The translations under genes were made by a program, and so were the position numbers. Below the pieces are notes generated by a model. That model ran no database searches, was not told the DNA's origin, and worked only from the letters and a program-made list of their open reading frames with translations. Positions 46,890-60,542 of a stretch of DNA of 64,000 bases are shown here, piece by piece (position 1 is the stretch's first letter; each line of letters opens with the position of its first letter). The stretch lies in contig CM059624.1 of NCBI GenBank assembly GCA_030435675.1, positions 223,218-287,217 on the forward strand, written 5' to 3'. The DNA is from Steinernema hermaphroditum (taxonomy: Eukaryota > Nematoda > Chromadorea > Rhabditida > Steinernematidae).

Positions 46890-48419
46890 TATTACTTGGA
46901 GCGGAGGGGTCAAATGCATAACTCTTTGTATGAACAAGGCCCTAACTGTCTCGAATTGAAAGTTTTGCAGGAAACTAAGATAGTCCACAGCAAATCCAAC
47001 GAGAGTAGGCGCGTTCGATCAGGCTCGTGCAGTTCTACAAGATTCAATCATAAAAAAAATTGGAGCGGAGGGGTCAAATGCATAACTCTTTGTATGAACA
47101 AGGCCCTAACTGTCTCGAATTGAAAGTTTTGCAGGAAACTAAGATAGTCCACAGCAAATCCAACGAGAGTAGGCGCGTTCGATCAGGCTCGTGCAGTTCT
47201 ACAAGATTCAATCATAAAAATTATGGTACTTTGGAGCGGAGGGGTCAAATGCATAACTCTTTGTATGAACAAGGCCCTAACTGTCTCGAATTGAAAGTTT
47301 TGCAGGAAACTAAGATAGTCCACAGCAAATCCAACGAGAGTAGGCGCGTTCAATCAGGCTCGTGCAGTTCTACAAGATGGAATCATAAAAATGCTATGGT
47401 ACTTTGGAGCAGGAGGGTCAGATGCAGAGCTCTTGGTGTGAGCAAGGGCCCTGCTGTCTCGAATTGAAAGTTTTGCAGGAAACTAAGATAGTCCACAGTA
47501 ATCCCAACGGGAATAGGCGCGTTCAATCAGGCTCGTGCAGTTCTACAAGATGGAATCATAAAAATACTATGGTACTTTGGAGCAGGATGGTCAGATGCAG
47601 AGCTCTTGGTGTGAGCAAGGGCCCTGCTGTCTCGAATTGAAAGTTTTGCAGGAAACTAAGATAGTCCACAGCAAATCCAACGAGAGTAGGCGCGTTCAAT
47701 CAGGCTCGTGCAGTTCTACAAGATGGAATCATAAAAATGCTATGGTACTTTGGAGCAGGAGGGTCAGATGCATAACTCTTTGTATGAACAAGGCCCTATC
47801 TGTCTCGAATTGAAAGTTTTGCAGGAAACTAAGATAGTCCGCAGGAAATCCAACGAGAGTAGGCGCGTTCGATCAGGCTCGTGCAGTTCTACAAGATCCA
47901 ATCATAAAAATGTTATGGTATTTTGGAGCAGGAGGGTCAGATGCAGAACTCTTTGCATGAACAAGGCCCTATCTGTCTCGAATTGAAAGTTTTGCAGGAA
48001 ACTAAGATAGTCCACAGCAAATCCAACGAGAGTAGGCGCGTTCAATCAGGCTCCTGCAGTTCTACAAGATGGAATCATAAAAATGCTATGGTACTTTGGA
48101 GCAGGATGGTCAGATGCAGAGCTCTTGGTGTGAGCAAGGGCCCTGCTGTCTCGAATTGAAAGTTTTGCAGGAAACTAAGATAGTCCACAGGAAATCCAAC
48201 GAGAGTAGGCGCGTTCGATCAGGCTCGTGCAGTTCTACAAGATTCAATCATAAAAATTGGAGCGGAGGGGTCAAATGCATAACTCTTTGTATGAACAAGG
48301 CCCTAACTGTCTCGAATTGAAAGTTTTGCAGGAAACTAAGATAGTCCACAGCAAATCCAACGAGAGTAGGCGCGTTCGATCAGGCTCGTGCAGTTCTACA
48401 AGATTCAATCATAAAAATT
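46890..48419 (+). other. Scrambled junction alleles, cluster 4
   Basis: Bases between AAAAAT and GGAGC: TATTACTT (46890-46897), T after an A run lengthened to eight (47052-47061), TATGGTACTTT (47222-47232), T (48258), T (48419). Here the preceding V3 is AGATTCAATC in every case, a different V3 type from most other clusters (AGATCC). The hotspot therefore is not tied to one V3 background. Confidence 0.88.
47744..48231 (+). repeat. Three-monomer block, copy 2 (of 46203-46690)
   Basis: Duplicate at offset 1541 bp by the shared rare GGCTCCTGCAG and ATGTTATGGTATTTTGG marks. The entry unit has GGAGCAGGAGGG where copy 1 has GGAGCGGAGGGG. Confidence 0.7.
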
Positions 48420-51400
48420 GGAGCGGAGGGGTCAAATGCATAACTCTTTGTATGAACAAGGCCCTATCTGTCTCGAATTGAAAGTTTTGCAGGAAACTAA
48501 GATAGTCCACAGCAAATCCAACGAGAGTAGGCGCGTTCAATCAGGCTCGTGCAGTTCTACAAGATGGAATCATAAAAATGCTATGGTACTTTGGAGCAGG
48601 AGGGTCAGATGCAGAGCTCTTGGTGTGAGCAAGGGCCCTGCTGTCTCGAATTGAAAGTTTTGCAGGAAACTAAGATAGTCCACAGTAAACCCAACGGGAA
48701 TAGGCGCGTTCAATCAGGCTCGTGCAGTTCTACAAGATGGAATCATAAAAATACTATGGTACTTTGGAGCAGGAGGGTCAGATGCAGAGCTCTTGGTGTG
48801 AGCAAGGGCCCTGCTGTCTCGAATTGAAAGTTTTGCAGGAAACTAAGATAGTCCACAGGAAATCCAACGAGAGTAGGCGCGTTCGATCAGGCTCGTGCAG
48901 TTCTACAAGATCCAATCATAAAAATGCTATGGTACTTTGGAGCAGGAGGGTCAGATGCAGAACTCTTGGTGTGAACAAGGGCCCTATCTGTCTCGAATTG
49001 AAAGTTTTGCAGGAAACTAAGATAGTCCACAGTAAATCCGAACGGGAATAGGCGCGTTCGATCAGGCTCGTGCAGTTCTACAAGATCCAATCATAAAAAT
49101 GCTATGGTACTTTGGAGCAGGAGGGTCAGATGCAGAGCTCTTGGTGTGAGCAAGGGCCCTGCTGTCTCGAATTGAAAGTTTTGCAGGAAACTAAGATAGT
49201 CCACAGGAAATCCAACGAGAGTAGGCGCGTTCGATCAGGCTCGTGCAGTTCTACAAGATCCAATCATAAAAATGCTATGGTACTTTGGAGCAGGAGGGGT
49301 CAGATGCAGAACTCTTTGTATGAACAAGGCCCTATCTGTCTCGAATTGAAAGTTTTGCAGGAAACTAAGATAGTCCACAGCAAATCCAACGAGAGTAGGC
49401 GCGTTCAATCAGGCTCGTGCAGTTCTACAAGATGGAATCATAAAAATGCTATGGTACTTTGGAGCAGGAGGGTCAGATGCAGAGCTCTTGGTGTGAGCAA
49501 GGGCCCTTCTGTCTCGAATTGAAAGTTTTGCAGGAAACTAAGATAGTCCACAGCAAATCCAACGAGAGTAGGCGCGTTCAATCAGGCTCGTGCAGTTCTA
49601 CAAGATGGAATCATAAAAATACTATGGTACTTTGGAGCAGGAGGGTCAGATGCAGAGCTCTTGGTGTGAGCAAGGGCCCTGCTGTCTCGAATTGAAAGTT
49701 TTGCAGGAAACTAAGATAGTCCACAGCAAATCCAACGAGAGTAGGCGCGTTCAATCAGGCTCGTGCAGTTCTACAAGATGGAATCATAAAAATGCTATGG
49801 TACTTTGGAGCAGGAGGGTCAGATGCATAACTCTTTGTATGAACAAGGCCCTATCTGTCTCGAATTGAAAGTTTTGCAGGAAACTAAGATAGTCCACAGG
49901 AAATCCAACGAGAGTAGGCGCGTTCGATCAGGCTCGTGCAGTTCTACAAGATCCAATCATAAAAATGTTATGGTATTTTGGAGCAGGAGGGGTCAGATGC
50001 AGAACTCTTTGTATGAACAAGGCCCTATCTGTCTCGAATTGAAAGTTTTGCAGGAAACTAAGATAGTCCACAGGAAATCCAACGAGAGTAGGCGCGTTCA
50101 ATCAGGCTCGTGCAGTTCTACAAGATGGAATCATAAAAATGCTATGGTACTTTGGAGCAGGAGGGTCAGATGCAGAACTCTTGGTGTGAGCAAGGGCCCT
50201 ATCTGTCTCGAATTGAAAGTTTTGCAGGAAACTAAGATAGTCCACAGCAAATCCAACGAGAGTAGGCGCGTTCGATCAGGCTCGTGCAGTTCTACAAGAT
50301 CCAATCATAAAAAATGCTATGGTACTTTGGAGCAGGAGGGGTCAGATGCAGAACTCTTTGTATGAACAAGGCCCTATCTGTCTCGAATTGAAAGTTTTGC
50401 AGGAAACTAAGATAGTCCACAGGAAATCCAACGAGAGTAGGCGCGTTCGATCAGGCTCGTGCAGTTCTACAAGATCCAATCATAAAAATGCTATGGTACT
50501 TTGGAGCAGGAGGGTCAGATGCAGAACTCTTTGCATGAACAAGGCCCTATCTGTCTCGAATTGAAAGTTTTGCAGGAAACTAAGATAGTCCACAGGAAAT
50601 CCAACGAGAGTAGGCGCGTTCGATCAGGCTCGTGCAGTTCTACAAGATCCAATCATAAAAATGCTATGGTACTTTGGAGCAGGAGGGTCAGATGCAGAGC
50701 TCTTGGTGTGAGCAAGGGCCCTGCTGTCTCGAATTGAAAGTTTTGCAGGAAACTAAGATAGTCCACAGGAAATCCAACGAGAGTAGGCGCGTTCGATCAG
50801 GCTCGTGCAGTTCTACAAGATCCAATCATAAAAATGCTATGGTACTTTGGAGCAGGAGGGTCAGATGCATAACTCTTTGTATGAACAAGGCCCTAACTGT
50901 CTCGAATTGAAAGTTTTGCAGGAAACTAAGATAGTCCACAGCAAATCCAACGAGAGTAGGCGCGTTCGATCAGGCTCGTGCAGTTCTACAAGATCCAATC
51001 ATAAAAATGCTATGGTACTTTGGAGCAGGAGGGGTCAGATGCAGAACTCTTTGTATGAACAAGGGCCCTATCTGTCTCGAATTGAAAGTTTTGCAGGAAA
51101 CTAAGATAGTCCACAGGAAATCCAACGAGAGTAGGCGCGTTCGATCAGGCTCGTGCAGTTCTACAAGATTCAATCATAAAAATGCTATGGTACTTTGGAG
51201 CAGGAGGGTCAGATGCAGAGCTCTTGGTGTGAGCAAGGGCCCTGCTGTCTCGAATTGAAAGTTTTGCAGGAAACTAAGATAGTCCACAGCAAATCCAACG
51301 AGAGTAGGCGCGTTCAATCAGGCTCGTGCAGTTCTACAAGATGGAATCATAAAAATGCTATGGTACTTTGGAGCAGGAGGGTCAGATGCAGAGCTCTTGG

Positions 51401-54400
51401 TGTGAGCAAGGGCCCTGCTGTCTCGAATTGAAAGTTTTGCAGGAAACTAAGATAGTCCACAGGAAATCCAACGAGAGTAGGCGCGTTCGATCAGGCTCGT
51501 GCAGTTCTACAAGATCCAATCATAAAAATGCTATGGTACTTTGGAGCAGGAGGGTCAGATGCAGAACTCTTTGTATGAACAAGGCCCTATCTGTCTCGAA
51601 TTGAAAGTTTTGCAGGAAACTAAGATAGTCCACAGGAAATCCAACGAGAGTAGGCGCGTTCGATCAGGCTCGTGCAGTTCTACAAGATCCAATCATAAAA
51701 ATGCTATGGTACTTTGGAGCAGGAGGGTCAGATGCAGAACTCTTTGTGAACAAGGGCCCTATCTGTCTCGAATTGAAAGTTTTGCAGGAAACTAAGATAG
51801 TCCACAGCAAATCCAACGAGAGTAGGCGCGTTCGATCAGGCTCGTGCAGTTCTACAAGATCCAATCATAAAAATGCTATGGTACTTTGGAGCAGGAGGGT
51901 CAGATGCAGAGCTCTTGGTGTGAGCAAGGGCCCTATCTGTCTCGAATTGAAAGTTTTGCAGGAAACTAAGATAGTCCACAGCAAATCCAACGAGAGTAGG
52001 CGCGTTCGATCAGGCTCGTGCAGTTCTACAAGATCCAATCATAAAAATGCTATGGTACTTTGGAGCAGGAGGGGTCAGATGCAGAACTCTTTGTATGAAC
52101 AAGGGCCCTACTGTCTCGAATTGAAAGTTTTGCAGGAAACTAAGATAGTCCACAGCAAATCCAACGAGAGTAGGCGCGTTCGATCAGGCTCGTGCAGTTC
52201 TACAAGATCCAATCATAAAAATTATGGTACTTTGGAGCAGGAGGGGTCAGATGCATAACTCTTTGTATGAACAAGGCCCTAACTGTCTCGAATTGAAAGT
52301 TTTGCAGGAAACTAAGATAGTCCACAGGAAATCCAACGAGAGTAGGCGCGTTCGATCAGGCTCGTGCAGTTCTACAAGATGGAATCATAAAAATGCTATG
52401 GTACTTTGGAGCAGGAGGGTCAGATGCAGAGCTCTTGGTGTGAGCAAGGGCCCTGCTGTCTCGAATTGAAAGTTTTGCAGGAAACTAAGATAGTCCACAG
52501 TAAATCCAACGAGAGTAGGCGCGTTCGATCAGGCTCGTGCAGTTCTACAAGATGGAATCATAAAAATGCTATGGTACTTTGGAGCAGGAGGGTCAGATGC
52601 AGAGCTCTTGGTGTGAGCAAGGGCCCTGCTGTCTCGAATTGAAAGTTTTGCAGGAAACTAAGATAGTCCACAGGAAATCCAACGAGAGTAGGCGCGTTCG
52701 ATCAGGCTCGTGCAGTTCTACAAGATCCAATCATAAAAATGCTATGGTACTTTGGAGCAGGAGGGTCAGATGCAGAACTCTTTGTATGAACAAGGCCCTA
52801 TCTGTCTCGAATTGAAAGTTTTGCAGGAAACTAAGATAGTCCACAGTAATCCGAACGGGAATAGGCGCGTTCGATCAGGCTCGTGCAGTTCTACAAGATC
52901 GAATCATAAAAATGCTATGGTACTTTGGAGCAGGAGGGTCAGATGCAGAGCTCTTGGTGTGAGCAAGGCCCTATCTGTCTCGAATTGAAAGTTTTGCAGG
53001 AAACTAAGATAGTCCACAGTAAATCCAACGGGAATAGGCGCGTTCGATCAGGCTCGTGCAGTTCTACAAGATGGAATCATAAAAATGCTATGGTACTTTG
53101 GAGCAGGAGGGTCAGATGCAGAACTCTTTGTATGAACAAGGCCCTATCTGTCTCGAATTGAAAGTTTTGCAGGAAACTAAGATAGTCCACAGCAAATCCA
53201 ACGAGAGTAGGCGCGTTCGATCAGGCTCGTGCAGTTCTACAAGATCCAATCATAAAAATGCTATGGTACTTTGGAGCAGGAGGGGTCAGATGCAGAGCTC
53301 TTGGTGTGAGCAAGGCCCTATCTGTCTCGAATTGAAAGTTTTGCAGGAAACTAAGATAGTCCACAGTAATCCGAACGGGAATAGGCGCGTTCGATCAGGC
53401 TCGTGCAGTTCTACAAGATGGAATCATAAAAATGCTATGGTACTTTGGAGCAGGAGGGTCAGATGCAGAGCTCTTGGTGTGAGCAAGGGCCTGCTGTCTC
53501 GAATTGAAAGTTTTGCAGTAAACTAAGATAGTCCACAGCAAATCCAACGAGAGTAGGCGCGTTCGATCAGGCTCGTGCAGTTCTACAAGATCCAATCATA
53601 AAAATGCTATGGTACTTTGGAGCAGGAGGGGTCAGATGCATAACTCTTTGTATGAACAAGGGCCCTAACTGTCTCGAATTGAAAGTTTTGCAGGAAACTA
53701 AGATAGTCCACAGGAAATCCAACGAGAGTAGGCGCGTTCGATCAGGCTCGTGCAGTTCTACAAGATCGAATCATAAAAATGCTATGGTACTTTGGAGCAG
53801 GAGGGTCAGATGCAGAGCTCTTGGTGTGAGCAAGGGCCCTGCTGTCTCGAATTGAAAGTTTTGCAGGAAACTAAGATAGTCCACAGCAAATCCAACGAGA
53901 GTAGGCGCGTTCGATCAGGCTCGTGCAGTTCTACAAGATGGAATCATAAAAATGCTATGGTACTTTGGAGCAGGAGGGTCAGATGCAGAGCTCTTGGTGT
54001 GAGCAAGGGCCCTGCTGTCTCGAATTGAAAGTTTTGCAGGAAACTAAGATAGTCCACAGGAAATCCAACGAGAGTAGGCGCGTTCGATCAGGCTCGTGCA
54101 GTTCTACAAGATCCAATCATAAAAATGCTATGGTACTTTGGAGCAGGAGGGGTCAGATGCAGAACTCTTTGTATGAACAAGGCCCTATCTGTCTCGAATT
54201 GAAAGTTTTGCAGGAAACTAAGATAGTCCACAGGAAATCCAACGAGAGTAGGCGCGTTCGATCAGGCTCGTGCAGTTCTACAAGATCCAATCATAAAAAT
54301 GCTATGGTACTTTGGAGCAGGAGGGTCAGATGCAGAGCTCTTGGTGTGAGCAAGGCCCTATCTGTCTCGAATTGAAAGTTTTGCAGGAAACTAAGATAGT

Positions 54401-55178
54401 CCACAGGAAATCCAACGAGAGTAGGCGCGTTCGATCAGGCTCGTGCAGTTCTACAAGATGGAATCATAAAAATGCTATGGTACTTTGGAGCAGGAGGGTC
54501 AGATGCAGAACTCTTTGTATGAACAAGGCCCTATCTGTCTCGAATTGAAAGTTTTGCAGGAAACTAAGATAGTCCACAGTAAATCCAACGAGAGTAGGCG
54601 CGTTCGATCAGGCTCGTGCAGTTCTACAAGATCCAATCATAAAAATGCTATGGTACTTTGGAGCAGGAGGGGTCAGATGCAGAGCTCTTTGTGTGAGCAA
54701 GGCCCTATCTGTCTCGAATTGAAAGTTTTGCAGGAAACTAAGATAGTCCACAGTAAATCCGAACGAGAGTAGGCGCGTTCGATCAGGCTCGTGCAGTTCT
54801 ACAAGATGGAATCATAAAAATGCTATGGTACTTTGGAGCAGGAGGGTCAGATGCAGAACTCTTTGTGTGAACAAGGGCCCTTCTGTCTCGAATTGAAAGT
54901 TTTGCAGGAAACTAAGATAGTCCACAGCAAATCCAACGAGAGTAGGCGCGTTCAATCAGGCTCGTGCAGTTCTACAAGATGGAATCATAAAAATGCTATG
55001 GTACTTTGGAGCAGGAGGGTCAGATGCAGAGCTCTTGGTGTGAGCAAGGCCCTATCTGTCTCGAATTGAAAGTTTTGCAGGAAACTAAGATAGTCCACAG
55101 TAATCCGAACGGGAATAGGCGCGTTCGATCAGGCTCGTGCAGTTCTACAAGATCCAATCATAAAAATGCTATGGTACT

Positions 55179-56111
55179 TTGGAGCAGGAGGGTCAGATGC
55201 AGAACTCTTTGTATGAACAAGGCCCTATCTGTCTCGAATTGAAAGTTTTGCAGGAAACTAAGATAGTCCACAGGAAATCCAACGAGAGTAGGCGCGTTCG
55301 ATCAGGCTCGTGCAGTTCTACAAGATCCAATCATAAAAATGCTATGGTACTTTGGAGCAGGAGGGTCAGATGCAGAGCTCTTGGTGTGAGCAAGGGCCCT
55401 ATCTGTCTCGAATTGAAAGTTTTGCAGGAAACTAAGATAGTCCACAGCAAATCCAACGAGAGTAGGCGCGTTCGATCAGGCTCGTGCAGTTCTACAAGAT
55501 CCAATCATAAAAATGCTATGGTACTTTGGAGCAGGAGGGGTCAGATGCAGAACTCTTTGTATGAACAAGGCCCTATCTGTCTCGAATTGAAAGTTTTGCA
55601 GGAAACTAAGATAGTCCACAGCAAATCCAACGAGAGTAGGCGCGTTCGATCAGGCTCGTGCAGTTCTACAAGATGGAATCATAAAAATGCTATGGTACTT
55701 TGGAGCAGGAGGGTCAGATGCAGAACTCTTGGTGTGAACAAAGGCCCTAACTGTCTCGAATTGAAAGTTTTGCAGGAAACTAAGATAGTCCACAGCAAAT
55801 CCAACGAGAGTAGGCGCGTTCGATCAGGCTCGTGCAGTTCTACAAGATGGAATCATAAAAATGCTATGGTACTTTGGAGCAGGAGGGGTCAGATGCAGAA
55901 CTCTTTGTATGAACAAGGCCCTATCTGTCTCGAATTGAAAGTTTTGCAGGAAACTAAGATAGTCCACAGGAAATCCAACGAGAGTAGGCGCGTTCGATCA
56001 GGCTCGTGCAGTTCTACAAGATCGAATCATAAAAATGCTATGGTACTTTGGAGCAGGAGGGTCAGATGCAGAGCTCTTGGTGTGAGCAAGGGCCCTGCTG
56101 TCTCGAATTGA
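55179..56111 (+). repeat. Run of 174-bp monomers with a 310-codon open frame
   Basis: Consecutive units carry either GGGCCC or GGGGTCAG, each adding one base to 173, so one frame stays open over five units. It is the longest uninterrupted frame in the window apart from the gap. The start is TTG, no ribosome-binding or splice context is evident, and the translation is a plain repeat of the monomer. I treat it as repeat and not as a gene. Confidence 0.8.
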
Positions 56112-57440
56112 AAGTTTTGCAGGAAACTAAGATAGTCCACAGCAAATCCAACGAGAGTAGGCGCGTTCAATCAGGCTCGTGCAGTTCTACAAGATGGAAT
56201 CACAAAAAATGCTATGGTACTTTGGAGCAGGATGGTCAGATGCAGAGCTCTTGGTGTGAGCAAGGGCCGTGCTGTCTCGAATTGAAGTTTTGCAGGAAAC
56301 TAAGATAGTCCACAGGAAATCCAACGAGTATAGGCGCGTTCGATCAGGCTCGTGCAGTTCTACAAGATCCAATCATAAAAATGCTATGGTACTTTGGAGC
56401 AGGAGGGTCAGATGCGGAACTCTTTGCATGAACAAGGCCCTATCTGTCTCGAATTGAAAGTTTTGCAGGAAACTAAGATAGTCCACAGGAAATCCAACGA
56501 GAGTAGGCGCGTTCGATCAGGCTCGTGCAGTTCTATAAGATCCAATCACAAAAGTGCCATGGTACTTTGGAGCAGGAGGGTCAGATGCAGAGCTCTTGGT
56601 GTGAGCAAGGGCCCTGCTGTCTCGAATTGAAAGTTTTGCAGGAAACTAAGATAGTCCACAGTAATCCCAACGGGAATAGGCGCGTTCGATCAGGCTCGTG
56701 CAGTTCTACAAGATCCAATCATAAAAATGCTATGGTACTTTGGAGCAGGAGGGTCAGATGCAGAACTCTTTGCATGAACAAGGCCCTATCTGTCTCGAAT
56801 TGAAAGTTTTGCAGGAAACTAAGATAGTCCACAGCAAATCCAACGAGAGTAGGCGCGTTCGATCAGGCTCGTGCAGTTCTACAAGATCCAATCATAAAAA
56901 TTGTTAATTGGAGCGGAGGGGTCAGATGCATAACTCTTTGTATGAACAAGGCCCTAACTGTCTCGAATTGAAAGTTTTGCAGGAAACTAAGATAGTCCAC
57001 AGTAATCCGAACGGGAATAGGCGCGTTCGATCAGGCTCGTGCAGTTCTACAAGATGGAATCATAAAAATGCTATGGTACTTTGGAGCAGGAGGGTCAGAT
57101 GCAGAACTCTTTGTATGAACAAGGCCCTATCTGTCTCGAATTGAAAGTTTTGCAGGAAACTAAGATAGTCCACAGTAATCCGAACGGGAATAGGCGCGTT
57201 CGATCAGGCTCGTGCAGTTCTACAAGATGGAATCATAAAAATGCTATGGTACTTTGGAGCAGGAGGGTCAGATGCAGAGCTCTTGGTGTGAGCAAGGGCC
57301 CTGCTGTCTCGAATTGAAAGTTTTGCAGGAAACTAAGATAGTCCACAGCAAATCCAACGAGAGTAGGCGCGTTCGATCAGGCTCGTGCAGTTCTACAAGA
57401 TCCAATCATAAAAATGCTATGGTACTTTGGAGCAGGAGGG
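56025..57440 (+). repeat. 1.4-kb recent segmental duplication, copy 1
   Basis: Matches 59128-60542 by eye at every base except the scrambled junction (TGTTAATT at 56902-56909 here). Private changes shared by both copies include AATCACAAAAAATG, GGGCCGTGCTG, a missing A in GAATTGAAGTTTTG, GAGTATAGG and ACAAAAGTGCCATGG. The offset is 3103 bp before the junction and 3102 after it. The flanks diverge at both ends (G against C at 56024/59127; an extra G at 57441). Confidence 0.85.
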
Positions 57441-59127
57441 GTCAGATGCAGAACTCTTTGTATGAACAAGGCCCTATCTGTCTCGAATTGAAAGTTTTGC
57501 AGGAAACTAAGATAGTCCACAGGAAATCCAACGAGAGTAGGCGCGTTCGATCAGGCTCGTGCAGTTCTACAAGATCCAATCATAAAAATGCTATGGTACT
57601 TTGGAGCAGGAGGGTCAGATGCAGAACTCTTTGTATGAACAAGGCCCTATCTGTCTCGAATTGAAAGTTTTGCAGGAAACTAAGATAGTCCACAGCAAAT
57701 CCAACGAGAGTAGGCGCGTTCGATCAGGCTCGTGCAGTTCTACAAGATCCAATCATAAAAATGCTATGGTACTTTGGAGCAGGAGGGTCAGATGCAGAAC
57801 TCTTTGTGTGAACAAGGCCCTATCTGTCTCGAATTGAAAGTTTTGCAGGAAACTAAGATAGTCCACAGGAAATCCAACGAGAGTAGGCGCGTTCGATCAG
57901 GCTCGTGCAGTTCTACAAGATCCAATCATAAAAATGCTATGGTACTTTGGAGCAGGAGGGGTCAGATGCAGAACTCTTTGTATGAACAAGGCCCTATCTG
58001 TCTCGAATTGAAAGTTTTGCAGGAAACTAAGATAGTCCACAGGAAATCCAACGAGAGTAGGCGCGTTCGATCAGGCTCGTGCAGTTCTACAAGATGGAAT
58101 CATAAAAATGCTATGGTACTTTGGAGCAGGAGGGTCAGATGCAGAGCTCTTGGTGTGAGCAAGGGCCCTATCTGTCTCGAATTGAAAGTTTTGCAGGAAA
58201 CTAAGATAGTCCACAGCAAATCCAACGAGAGTAGGCGCGTTCGATCAGGCTCGTGCAGTTCTACAAGATGGAATCATAAAAATGCTATGGTACTTTGGAG
58301 CAGGAGGGTCAGATGCAGAGCTCTTGGTGTGAGCAAGGGCCCTGCTGTCTCGAATTGAAAGTTTTGCAGGAAACTAAGATAGTCCACAGGAAATCCAACG
58401 AGAGTAGGCGCGTTCGATCAGGCTCGTGCAGTTCTACAAGATCCAATCATAAAAATGCTATGGTACTTTGGAGCGGAGGGGTCAGATGCAGAACTCTTTG
58501 TATGAACAAGGCCCTAACTGTCTCGAATTGAAAGTTTTGCAGGAAACTAAGATAGTCCACAGGAAATCCAACGAGAGTAGGCGCGTTCGATCAGGCTCGT
58601 GCAGTTCTACAAGATGGAATCATAAAAATGCTATGGTACTTTGGAGCAGGAGGGTCAGATGCAGAGCTCTTGGTGTGAGCAAGGGCCCTGCTGTCTCGAA
58701 TTGAAAGTTTTGCAGGAAACTAAGATAGTCCACAGCAAATCCAACGAGAGTAGGCGCGTTCGATCAGGCTCGTGCAGTTCTACAAGATCCAATCATAAAA
58801 ATTTTGGAGCGGAGGGGTCAGATGCATAACTCTTTGTATGAACAAGGCCCTAACTGTCTCGAATTGAAAGTTTTGCAGGAAACTAAGATAGTCCACAGGA
58901 AACCCAACGAGAGTAGGCGCGTTCGATCAGGCTCGTGCAGTTCTACAAGATCCAATCATAAAAATGCTATGGTACTTTGGAGCAGGAGGGGTCAGATGCA
59001 GAACTCTTTGTATGAACAAGGCCCTATCTGTCTCGAATTGAAAGTTTTGCAGGAAACTAAGATAGTCCACAGCAAATCCAACGAGAGTAGGCGCGTTCGA
59101 TCAGGCTCGTGCAGTTCTACAAGATCC

Positions 59128-60542
59128 AATCATAAAAATGCTATGGTACTTTGGAGCAGGAGGGTCAGATGCAGAGCTCTTGGTGTGAGCAAGGGCCCTG
59201 CTGTCTCGAATTGAAAGTTTTGCAGGAAACTAAGATAGTCCACAGCAAATCCAACGAGAGTAGGCGCGTTCAATCAGGCTCGTGCAGTTCTACAAGATGG
59301 AATCACAAAAAATGCTATGGTACTTTGGAGCAGGATGGTCAGATGCAGAGCTCTTGGTGTGAGCAAGGGCCGTGCTGTCTCGAATTGAAGTTTTGCAGGA
59401 AACTAAGATAGTCCACAGGAAATCCAACGAGTATAGGCGCGTTCGATCAGGCTCGTGCAGTTCTACAAGATCCAATCATAAAAATGCTATGGTACTTTGG
59501 AGCAGGAGGGTCAGATGCGGAACTCTTTGCATGAACAAGGCCCTATCTGTCTCGAATTGAAAGTTTTGCAGGAAACTAAGATAGTCCACAGGAAATCCAA
59601 CGAGAGTAGGCGCGTTCGATCAGGCTCGTGCAGTTCTATAAGATCCAATCACAAAAGTGCCATGGTACTTTGGAGCAGGAGGGTCAGATGCAGAGCTCTT
59701 GGTGTGAGCAAGGGCCCTGCTGTCTCGAATTGAAAGTTTTGCAGGAAACTAAGATAGTCCACAGTAATCCCAACGGGAATAGGCGCGTTCGATCAGGCTC
59801 GTGCAGTTCTACAAGATCCAATCATAAAAATGCTATGGTACTTTGGAGCAGGAGGGTCAGATGCAGAACTCTTTGCATGAACAAGGCCCTATCTGTCTCG
59901 AATTGAAAGTTTTGCAGGAAACTAAGATAGTCCACAGCAAATCCAACGAGAGTAGGCGCGTTCGATCAGGCTCGTGCAGTTCTACAAGATCCAATCATAA
60001 AAATTATAATTGGAGCGGAGGGGTCAGATGCATAACTCTTTGTATGAACAAGGCCCTAACTGTCTCGAATTGAAAGTTTTGCAGGAAACTAAGATAGTCC
60101 ACAGTAATCCGAACGGGAATAGGCGCGTTCGATCAGGCTCGTGCAGTTCTACAAGATGGAATCATAAAAATGCTATGGTACTTTGGAGCAGGAGGGTCAG
60201 ATGCAGAACTCTTTGTATGAACAAGGCCCTATCTGTCTCGAATTGAAAGTTTTGCAGGAAACTAAGATAGTCCACAGTAATCCGAACGGGAATAGGCGCG
60301 TTCGATCAGGCTCGTGCAGTTCTACAAGATGGAATCATAAAAATGCTATGGTACTTTGGAGCAGGAGGGTCAGATGCAGAGCTCTTGGTGTGAGCAAGGG
60401 CCCTGCTGTCTCGAATTGAAAGTTTTGCAGGAAACTAAGATAGTCCACAGCAAATCCAACGAGAGTAGGCGCGTTCGATCAGGCTCGTGCAGTTCTACAA
60501 GATCCAATCATAAAAATGCTATGGTACTTTGGAGCAGGAGGG
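59128..60542 (+). repeat. 1.4-kb recent segmental duplication, copy 2
   Basis: Second copy of 56025-57440, with TATAATT (60005-60011) at the junction. The pair is about 18 monomers apart and is the best-preserved long duplication seen in the window. Confidence 0.85.
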
